From JAYEKL01 sp034660995 (GTDB lineage: Bacteria; Patescibacteriota; Minisyncoccia; JAHIHE01; JAGLIN01): a DNA stretch of 19,366 nucleotides. Location: assembly GCA_034660995.1 (NCBI GenBank), contig JAYEKL010000033.1, positions 1 through 19,366 on the forward strand. Reading direction: 5' to 3'. Made by a program: the position numbers and the translations under genes. The notes under the pieces were generated by a model. That model searched no databases, was not told the DNA's origin, and was given only the letters and a program-made list of their open reading frames with translations. The stretch's first letter is position 1. The number at the start of each line of letters is the position of its first letter. Shown piece by piece: positions 13,902 to 19,366 of the stretch.

Positions 13902-15134
13902 TTAACTCTGTATACAACATTTTTTTCTTATTAACTGTTCATATACATCAATAATTCCTTCTGCCACCTTGTCCCATGTGAACTTATTGATTTCTGATAG
14001 TCCGTTGCAAGAAAGACATTCTTCAAGTTCGTCATTGTCTATAATAGATAAAATTTTATTTGCCATTTCATCCACATCCCAAAAATCAACTCTAAGACAG
14101 TGGTTTAGAATTTCACTTACGCCAGATTGTTTTGAAATAAGTACTGGTGTTCCACTTGCCATTGCTTCTAATGTTGTAATTCCAAATGGTTCTGAAACGG
14201 ATGGCATAACATATAAAGACGCCATTTCGTATATTTTTTTAAGTTGTTCTTCTCTTAAAAATCCTGTAAATAATACTTTATCCGCAATACCTAGATCAGC
14301 TGACTGTTCTATAATTTGATGATCCATATCTCCTGAACCTGAAATTACAAAAGTGACATTTTTGTTTTTTTCTAAAACCTTTTTAGCCGCGTAAAGAAAA
14401 TAATCAGGACCCTTGTGAAGTGTTAGCCTTCCAAGAAATAAAACTATTTTATTTTTGCCAAAGTTAAAACATTTCTTAAGGTCTTTATTATTAGCGAATT
14501 CATCTTTGTATATAGCGTTATAAATGATATCAACTTTATTATTATCAACTCCATAGCTTTTTATAATTTTATCTTTTGTAAAATTACTTACTGCTATAAT
14601 TTTGTCTGATCTTCTAACACCTTCTTTTTCTATTGAAAAAACTTGTGGATTTGCGCCATGTCCGCCACTTCTGTCTAATTCTGTTGAATGGATATGTGAT
14701 ACAAGTGGTTTGCCAGATACTTTCTGCGCTTCTATTCCAGGGAGAAATGTCATCCAATCATGAGTATGAATTATATCATGCTCAACTTCACTGGCGATTT
14801 TTCTTGCAATTTGTGAGTATCTGCAAACTTCTTCTAATAGTCCACTGCAATAATTATTTGCTAAATTTTTTTTATCTAACGATAAAAAACTCCTTCTGTA
14901 ATTTTGAGAAGTCATATAAGAAGTAATAAGGGAATCTACTTTTTTTATTTTTATTTTTGGCAGTTCAGCAGATATAACATTTAAAAATTCTTCTGGAACT
15001 TTTTGATTTTGAGGAAGAACAAAGTTTATTTCAACCCCTTTTTCTGATAAGGATTTTGTTATACCATAACAAGCGGTCCCGAGACCGCCACTATTAAATG
15101 GAGGAAACTCCCAACCGAACATAAGAATTTTCAT
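13902..15134 (-). CDS. GT4-family glycosyltransferase, glycogen-synthase-like
   Basis: A 410-aa GT-B enzyme probably transferring glucose from a nucleotide sugar to an alpha-glucan; cytosolic. N-terminal domain: MKILMFGWEFPPFNSGGLG (1-19, the GGLG acceptor/phosphate loop as in glycogen synthases) and DIIHTHDWMTFLPG (120-133). C-terminal domain: FLGRLTLHKGPD (233-244) and PSVSEPFGITTLEAMASGTPV (311-331), with the E-x7-E pair Glu315/Glu323. The frame is open back to 15176, but that extension overlaps an extended -10 promoter and lacks homology, so ATG 15134 is used. Neighbouring GH57, GH133 and GalT-like genes support a storage-glucan role. Cell-surface polysaccharide synthesis is the alternative, given two other GT4 genes upstream. 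Confidence 0.87.
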   Translation of the reverse strand: MKILMFGWEFPPFNSGGLGTACYGITKSLSEKGVEINFVLPQNQKVPEEFLNVISAELPKIKIKKVDSLITSYMTSQNYRRSFLSLDKKNLANNYCSGLLEEVCRYSQIARKIASEVEHDIIHTHDWMTFLPGIEAQKVSGKPLVSHIHSTELDRSGGHGANPQVFSIEKEGVRRSDKIIAVSNFTKDKIIKSYGVDNNKVDIIYNAIYKDEFANNKDLKKCFNFGKNKIVLFLGRLTLHKGPDYFLYAAKKVLEKNKNVTFVISGSGDMDHQIIEQSADLGIADKVLFTGFLREEQLKKIYEMASLYVMPSVSEPFGITTLEAMASGTPVLISKQSGVSEILNHCLRVDFWDVDEMANKILSIIDNDELEECLSCNGLSEINKFTWDKVAEGIIDVYEQLIRKKCCIQS

Positions 15135-15164
15135 ATTTATTTTTGACAATTCCTTAATAGATTT

Positions 15165-15173
15165 ATTATAACA
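15165..15173 (-). promoter_or_regulatory. Extended -10 promoter of the glycogen-synthase-like gene
   Basis: On the minus strand TGTTATAAT is a perfect extended -10 (TGn + TATAAT), about 31 bp before ATG 15134. The -35 region is poor (GTGTTA at 17 bp), as is usual for extended -10 promoters. Confidence 0.5.
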
Positions 15174-15207
15174 CAAATCTAAAATAATAACACTACCTTA
15201 TTTTGTA

Positions 15208-16422
15208 TTATTTTAATTTCTCAATAGTATTTTTTATGTTTTCCTTAAATTTTCTTTCAGAAAATTTTTCCGCGTTCTCAATTATTTTTTCGTAGTTATA
15301 ATTACTGTAATTATTTTTCATTCTTCTGATTCCGTCTGCCAAAATTTCAGGGATTGGATCGTCGAAAAATTCTCCTGTTACATTCTCAATTATTGTCTCT
15401 ATTGATCCTCCTTTTCTGAGGGCTAAGACGGGTTTACCGAAAGACATTGCCTCAATAATGGTTATACCAAAATCATCCTCTCCTGGGAAGATAAGAGCAT
15501 AACAGTTCCTATAATACTCATCAAGTTCTTCTTCTGGCTGAAAACCTAAGAATTTAATATTTTTTTCTGCCATTTTTTCCAATTTATACCTTTCTTGTCC
15601 GTCACCTATTATTATAAGAGGTAATCCAAGCTTATTAAAAGCTTCAATAGCTATATCAATTTTTTTGTAAGGACTTAACCGAGAAACAATTAAAAAATAA
15701 TTCTTACCGCTGGCTCCATAGTTCCCCAGCATCGCAGTGTGGGGCAGACTCTGGGCTGTGGAGCCGTTTTGCTTAATACGTTTCACGGCCATGCCTGTTT
15801 GGCAGTCGTGTTTATTCGGACTATGGAACCAGCTTGCGGGTGGGTAAATTATTTCGCTTTCTCTGTTATAAAATTTTTTGATTTTGTTAGCTGTGTTTTT
15901 AGAGTTGGTGATGAAATAATCAACTCTTTCAGAAGCTGATTTATCCCACATTCTCATATAGTGTAAAAGTGGTACGAGTAATATTTTTTTTAACCCTTTT
16001 ATTTTATTTTCGTTTAAATAACTATAATACCAATCCCAAAGAAATCTTGTTGGAGCGTGACAATAACAAACATGTGTTGTTTTTGGTTTTGTAATTATCC
16101 CCTTTGCGAATGAACTAGAGTTAGAAATAACAATATCAAAATCTCTTAAATCAAATGTTTCTGCCGCAGTTGGCATAAACGGCAATAAATATTTTTTTCT
16201 TTTTCTAATAAATTTAGGAAATTTATTTAAAAACGAAGTTCTTATTTTTGTATTAGGAAAATATTTTTCCATTTTTTCTTTGTCGTATAGTAGGGTGTAG
16301 ATTGGCGCTTTTGGATACAAGCTATGCAAAGACAATAAAACTTGTTCAGCTCCGCCGAAATAAGTTAAAAAATCATGAACAATGGCAATTTTTGGGTTTG
16401 TTTTGTTTTTTTGGGTTGGCAT
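15208..16422 (-). CDS. GT4-family glycosyltransferase with an in-frame palindromic insert in the domain linker
   Basis: A 404-aa GT-B glycosyltransferase, probably acting on cell-surface glycans; cytosolic or peripheral. N-terminal domain: IAIVHDFLTYFGGAEQVLL (12-30), DIVISNSSSFAKGI (96-109), HVCYCHAPTRFLWDWYYSY (117-135) and YFITNSKNTANKI (169-181). C-terminal domain: YFLIVSRLSPYKKIDIAIEAF (242-262), IIGDGQ (271-276), FPGEDDFGITIIEAMSFGKPV (312-332). Residues about 196-238 (ASWFHSP...QNGST...NYGAS) come from a 125-bp GTTGGCTCC-family palindromic element, placed after the conserved IIYPP and before the second Rossmann domain. The frame is intact on both sides, so the protein is probably made with a roughly 42-residue linker. 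The start MPTQKNKTNPKIAIVHDF has no SD. Confidence 0.9.
   Translation of the reverse strand: MPTQKNKTNPKIAIVHDFLTYFGGAEQVLLSLHSLYPKAPIYTLLYDKEKMEKYFPNTKIRTSFLNKFPKFIRKRKKYLLPFMPTAAETFDLRDFDIVISNSSSFAKGIITKPKTTHVCYCHAPTRFLWDWYYSYLNENKIKGLKKILLVPLLHYMRMWDKSASERVDYFITNSKNTANKIKKFYNRESEIIYPPASWFHSPNKHDCQTGMAVKRIKQNGSTAQSLPHTAMLGNYGASGKNYFLIVSRLSPYKKIDIAIEAFNKLGLPLIIIGDGQERYKLEKMAEKNIKFLGFQPEEELDEYYRNCYALIFPGEDDFGITIIEAMSFGKPVLALRKGGSIETIIENVTGEFFDDPIPEILADGIRRMKNNYSNYNYEKIIENAEKFSERKFKENIKNTIEKLK
15709..15833. repeat. Diverged GTTGGCTCC-family palindromic element inside a glycosyltransferase gene
   Basis: The ends GCTGGCTCCATAG (15709) and CTATGGAACCAGC (15833) are inverted repeats. Inner parts GGGCTGTGGAGCC and CCCCAGCATCGCAG/TGTGGGGC form further stems. 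The gene reads it from the WFHSP side in the same frame used in uppP, but leaves it in another frame (NYGAS), since 125 bp is not a multiple of three. Confidence 0.85.
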
Positions 16423-16548
16423 TTTTGAGATTTAATAAAAGTTAAAATTGCCCTGCCTTTCCTTTTTAGTTCTACGGTGTTGGTTTTACCTTCCTAACCG
16501 GAGCCTCTTGTTTAGTTTTACAATGTTGGAGCCCGTTGTTAAACTGCT

Positions 16549-16951
16549 CTAATCAATCCTATCAACAACAATCACAGAATTATCATTTAGTGAATAATTT
16601 CTTTATTTCCGGATAATTTTCTCTTTGCCAGGTTTGAAAGGAAGTGTTTTTCTTTTTAGAATAAGAGCTTTTTATCAAAACTGAGATATATTTGCGATTA
16701 TCTTTTTCCAGTAATTTTTTTGTTTGAGAAGTGGTGAATTTTTTAAATGATGCAATTATATTTTCTAAAGAACAGTTTTTTAGCTAATACTAGACAATGA
16801 ATATGATTAGTCATAAGTATCGTTGGCTCCATAGTGGCTTTAGCCCTGTGGAGCCCTTTGCTTTGCAGGGACTATGGAGCCAACATTCGGTCAGAAAATG
16901 GACTTTGTTTTCTTTATTTATTCTTGGTGTTGGTGTAATATGGTTTTTCAC
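16549..16951 (-). pseudogene. RAYT transposase pseudogene
   Basis: The minus strand aligns closely with the transposase at 1461-1835: NHIHC, then TSQTKK-like and KDNRKYIS stretches, KNTS-FQ-WQRENY, and the terminal DNSVIVVDRID before TAG at 16549. It has a frameshift soon after the HUH motif (about 2 nt missing in the LAKEDYSLED region) and an internal deletion of about 120 bp that removes the YIHNNP region. Unlike the first copy it keeps an N-terminal piece (about 16885-16951) reading KNHITPTPRINKENKVHFLTE, where HFLTE fits the first beta strand of the family. The palindromic element interrupts between the two parts. Not functional. Confidence 0.8.
16822..16884. repeat. Internal palindromic element of the RAYT pseudogene
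   Basis: 63 bp (21 codons) from GTTGGCTCCATAG to CTATGGAGCCAAC. In the frame of the preceding N-terminal remnant it reads CWLHSPCKAKGSTGLKPLWSQR, the same peptide family as in uppP. It lacks one G present in the first copy (CTATGGGAG), so it leaves the transposase frame. Confidence 0.85.
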
Positions 16952-16987
16952 AACGGGCTCCACTCAGGAGAGTGGAGCCAACGAGAT

Positions 16988-18079
16988 TTAACAATTTAGT
17001 AATGTAAATAATGTCTCCCTTGCGCATTTCTCCCAATTAAATTTTTTGACATTTTCAAATCCACTTTCAATCATCTTTTTTCTTAAGTCATTATCACTAA
17101 AAATTTTATTTATCGCCTCAGCAATTTTTTTAGGATTATTTGGATCAACTAATAAAGCAGCGTTTTCTGCTATCTCTGATAAAGAAGATGTTTTAGAACA
17201 AATTACTGGGATACCGTGACTCATCGCCTCTAAAACTGGTAAACCAAAACCTTCATAAAAGGACGGTAAAACGAATACATCCGCGTTCTGATATAACTTA
17301 TTTTTTTCTTTCTCAGAAATATAACTTTTTAAAACAATGTTATTTTTATACGACGATCTCTGAATTGCTTTTTTTATTTCATTAAATCCAAATCCTTCCT
17401 TACCAACAAGAATTAGTTTGTATCTTGTATCTTGTATCTTGTATCTTTTTTTAAATATTTCAAACGCCTTAACTAAATTCACCAAATTTTTCCTCTTTTC
17501 TAGCCTACCAATAAACAAAATATTAAAACTTTCTTTATTTCGATGCTTAATACTTAATACTGGATACTTAATACTAGAAACTCCATGATAAACAACTTTT
17601 ATTTTTTCAGGATTAATGTCATAATATTTAATCAGATCTTTTTTAGTGGATTCCGATGGCGATATAATTTTACTTGACCATTTTACTGAAAGCAAGGTAT
17701 TTAACTCTAAAAACAATCTTTCTCTAGTATAATAACATTTTGGACAATACTTGAATTCTAATCCGTGTATTGTGGCGACAGTCTTTTTTGGATGAATAAT
17801 CGGAATAGTGTGCGAAGGAACAAACAAAATATCAATAGGATTTTTTTTTATCTCTTTTGATAAGCCAATTTGTGTCCATAGCTTATTATAACATATTTTT
17901 TGGACAATAAAATTTTTTGGCAGATCAAAATCAATTTTTGAATTATTTTTTATATATAAAAAAATCTGATGAGAAGATATATCTATCTTTGCCAGATTTT
18001 TTATAAATTGGTATGAATATTCTTCTGTCCCAGTTCTTTTTTCTATAAATGCCCTTGAAGCATCAATGCCTATTTTCAT
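16988..18079 (-). CDS. GT4-family glycosyltransferase
   Basis: A 363-aa GT-B glycosyltransferase, probably mannosyl- or glucosyl-transferring in surface glycan synthesis. N-terminal MKIGIDASRAFIEKRTGTEEY, then FVPSHTIPIIHPKKTVATIHG and IISPSESTKKDLIKYY. C-terminal FNILFIGRLEKRKNLVNLVKAF, then ADVFVLPSFYEGFGLPVLEAM with the E-x7-E donor-binding pair, and HGIPVICS. Two low-complexity segments are encoded by 7-bp tandem repeats: SIKYPVLSIKH in the inter-domain linker (17547-17574) and YKIQDTRYK (17420-17447). The frame is open to 18115, but those residues (MNIPNSKFNILI) come from a GAATTTG spacer repeat, so ATG 18079 is used. The RAYT element lies just downstream. Confidence 0.9.
   Translation of the reverse strand: MKIGIDASRAFIEKRTGTEEYSYQFIKNLAKIDISSHQIFLYIKNNSKIDFDLPKNFIVQKICYNKLWTQIGLSKEIKKNPIDILFVPSHTIPIIHPKKTVATIHGLEFKYCPKCYYTRERLFLELNTLLSVKWSSKIISPSESTKKDLIKYYDINPEKIKVVYHGVSSIKYPVLSIKHRNKESFNILFIGRLEKRKNLVNLVKAFEIFKKRYKIQDTRYKLILVGKEGFGFNEIKKAIQRSSYKNNIVLKSYISEKEKNKLYQNADVFVLPSFYEGFGLPVLEAMSHGIPVICSKTSSLSEIAENAALLVDPNNPKKIAEAINKIFSDNDLRKKMIESGFENVKKFNWEKCARETLFTLLNC
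17420..17447. repeat. Coding (GTATCTT)4 heptanucleotide repeat
   Basis: Four perfect 7-bp copies inside the glycosyltransferase gene, read on the minus strand as YKIQDTRYK. Since 7 is not a multiple of 3, gain or loss of one unit would shift the frame. Confidence 0.9.
17547..17574. repeat. Coding (TTAATAC)4 heptanucleotide repeat, third copy TGGATAC
   Basis: Four 7-bp units in the same gene, encoding SIKYPVLSIKH in the linker between the two Rossmann domains. Confidence 0.85.
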
Positions 18080-18091
18080 AATTAGAATATT

Positions 18092-18150
18092 GAATTTGGA
18101 ATTTGGAATATTCAAAATTAATAGCTTGCTTGTTCTAAATTCTAAATTCT
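18092..18150. repeat. Spacer with GAATTTG and CTAAATT heptamers in inverted orientation
   Basis: About three copies of GAATTTG (18092-18109) face CTAAATTCTAAATTCT (18135-18150), so the spacer between mreB and the glycosyltransferase can form an AT-rich stem. It matches the design of the spacer before porA (7378-7465). Confidence 0.65.
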
Positions 18151-18154
18151 GATT

Positions 18155-19165
18155 TTATTTTTTAGATATAATACTTCTTTTATATATATCAAGATTTTCT
18201 AGAATTGATCCTGTTCCTTTAGCAACGCATAATAGTGGATCATCGGCGACATAGCAAGGAACTCCAGTTGACTGAGAAAGCAGTTTATCAAGATTTCTAA
18301 GAAGCGCTCCTCCACCGCTCAATACCATTCCTCTATCAATTACATCAGAAGAAAGTTCAGGAGGTGTTTCTTGAAGAACATTTTTTACTGTTTTTGTGAT
18401 TTCTCTAAGCTCATCTTGTATTGCTTCTGTAATTTCGTCAGAACTTATTTTTATAGTTTTTGGCAAACCTGAGACCAAGTCTCTTCCTCTAATTTCCATA
18501 AAGTTTTCTTCATCTTTTTCTATAATTGCATTGCCAATTTTAATTTTAATTTCTTCAGCATTTCTTTCTCCGATAGCTACACTGTGTTTTTTTCTAATAT
18601 ATTCTGAAATAGCATAATCAATTTTATCTCCTCCAACCCTTACCGAAGAAAATGAAACAACTCCACCCAAGGATATGACGGCTACCTCTGAAGTCCCTCC
18701 TCCGATATCAATTATCATATTACCAAAAGGCGTATTTATAGGTATATCTGCTCCTATTGCGGCAAGAATTGGCTCTTTGACAACATAGGCAATTTTAGCT
18801 CCAGCTTGTATAGTTGCGTCAATAACTGCTCTTCTTTCTGTTGAAGTAATTCCGGCAGGAACGGAAACAATAACTTCTGGTTTTGAAAATCTTATTTTAC
18901 CGCTAATTTTATTTATAAAATGTCTTATCATTGCTTCTGTAACTTTATAGTCAGCAATAACGCCATCCTTTACTGGTCGGCTTGCTTTGATGCTTTCAGG
19001 AGTTTTTCCCAACATTTCCTTTGCTTCATTTCCAACAGCTAAAATTTTGTTATCCATTACAGAAACAGCAACAACAGACGGTTCATTTATTACTATTCCC
19101 TTCTGAGGTATAAAAACCAAAATATTAGCAGTGCCGAGATCTATTCCTATTTTTTTTATAAACAT
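18155..19165 (-). CDS. mreB: Rod-shape-determining protein MreB
   Basis: An actin-like ATPase that polymerises under the membrane and directs cell-wall synthesis. The 336-aa length is normal. Phosphate-1 loop IGIDLGTANILVF (6-18), KDGVIADYKVTEAM (67-79), VSVPAGITSTERRAV (100-114), EPILAAIGADIPI (131-143), phosphate-2 loop IIDIGGGTSEVAVISLGG (151-168) and adenosine motif GMVLSGGGALLRNLD (279-293). All nucleotide-binding motifs are intact. The usual partners mreC/mreD would be expected downstream; glycosyltransferases occupy that place instead. A good promoter lies at 19215-19242. An envelope role fits with uppP and the GT4 genes. Confidence 0.97.
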   Translation of the reverse strand: MFIKKIGIDLGTANILVFIPQKGIVINEPSVVAVSVMDNKILAVGNEAKEMLGKTPESIKASRPVKDGVIADYKVTEAMIRHFINKISGKIRFSKPEVIVSVPAGITSTERRAVIDATIQAGAKIAYVVKEPILAAIGADIPINTPFGNMIIDIGGGTSEVAVISLGGVVSFSSVRVGGDKIDYAISEYIRKKHSVAIGERNAEEIKIKIGNAIIEKDEENFMEIRGRDLVSGLPKTIKISSDEITEAIQDELREITKTVKNVLQETPPELSSDVIDRGMVLSGGGALLRNLDKLLSQSTGVPCYVADDPLLCVAKGTGSILENLDIYKRSIISKK

Positions 19166-19214
19166 AATATCATTTATCTTATTTGTTTTATAGCCTTCTC
19201 AGTATCCTCTTTAC

Positions 19215-19242
19215 ATTCTATCTCATTTGCCTTAATTGTCAA
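19215..19242 (-). promoter_or_regulatory. Predicted sigma70-type promoter of mreB
   Basis: On the minus strand, a consensus TTGACA (19237-19242) is followed by 16 bp and TAGAAT (19215-19220, 5/6), about 50 bp before the mreB ATG. The remaining sequence to the window edge shows no gene. Confidence 0.6.
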
Positions 19243-19366
19243 TTTAAATTATTATATTAATAGTTAAGGTTCGTGTGAAAGTTAAACATTCAAATCCTAA
19301 TTTTACTGGATAGTGGAAATAAAAATCAATATAATGTTAAATTGTCATGTGTTTTATTTGTCTTCG

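Larger units (their letters stand above)
16479..16982 (-). mobile_element. Second RAYT element, decayed, with both end palindromes
   Basis: In minus orientation: left-end hairpin GGCTCCACTCTCCTGAGTGGAGCC (16956-16979, preceded by GTT), a short N-terminal transposase part, an internal palindromic element (16822-16884), the transposase C-terminal part, and a degraded right end (GGAGCCTCTTGT at 16500-16511 matches the right end of the first copy). It lies between two leftward GT4 genes. Confidence 0.8.

Noticed and set aside
15135..15176. Longer start for the glycogen-synthase-like GT4 gene
   Set aside because: The extra codons overlap a perfect extended -10 promoter, and the family consensus begins at MKILMFGWEFPP.
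16797..16991. Plus-strand open frame of 64 codons beginning MNMISHKYRWLHS
   Set aside because: It reads the antisense of the RAYT pseudogene and its palindromic element; the apparent protein is the element's RWLHS...LWSQ peptide, not an independent gene.

Overview
The window looks like a chromosomal piece of an uncultured, AT-rich bacterium, most likely from the Candidate Phyla Radiation (Patescibacteria). That is an inference from gene content: an archaeal-type debranching enzyme and GH57 amylase, a DUF5752 protein, a Gmad2-domain lipid-anchored-type protein, an eIF2B-like ribose-1,5-bisphosphate isomerase, a pyruvate:ferredoxin oxidoreductase alpha subunit and a stand-alone four-helix-bundle (S23-type) protein. 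Compact genes, few Shine-Dalgarno sites and many short inverted-repeat elements in the spacers also fit. No rRNA or universal marker allows a firmer placement.

Layout. Positions 1-2900 are transcribed rightward: a 35-bp tandem repeat, tRNA-Leu(CAA) with a terminator, a SIS-domain sugar-phosphate isomerase, a DUF4177 protein, a truncated REP-associated transposase (RAYT) and a ClpP-fold serine-protease-like SDH_sah protein. Positions 2900-3216 are a convergent junction packed with inverted repeats. From 3217 to the end everything is leftward. In transcription order (right to left) this is mreB, two GT4 glycosyltransferases separated by a dead RAYT element, a glycogen-synthase-like GT4, a four-helix-bundle protein, GH57 amylase, DUF5752, galT-like, Gmad2 membrane protein, a prepilin-like peptide, GH133 debranching enzyme, porA, R15P isomerase, tsaC and uppP.

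How the genes work together. The glycogen-synthase-like GT4, GH57, GH133 and GalT-like genes look like a small storage alpha-glucan module (synthesis, cleavage, debranching, sugar-1-phosphate/nucleotide exchange). It feeds a pyruvate-oxidising (PorA) and nucleotide-ribose salvage (R15P isomerase) metabolism. MreB, UppP and the other GT4 enzymes belong to cell-envelope synthesis.

The most striking signal is a family of palindromic elements with GTTGGCTCC...GGAGCCAAC ends. They occur as terminal and internal pieces of RAYT loci (1369-1874, 3098-3210, 16479-16982), and also INSIDE open reading frames: 30 codons within uppP, about 42 codons in the inter-domain linker of a glycosyltransferase, and within the RAYT gene itself. 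In each case the element is entered in the same reading frame, giving a recurring peptide W-(L/F)-H-S-P...(K/N)-G-S-T. This resembles the protein-coding palindromic elements of Rickettsia (RPEs), here linked to a REP/RAYT system in a probable CPR bacterium. A second low-level pattern is runs of 7-bp tandem repeats in spacers and in one glycosyltransferase gene.
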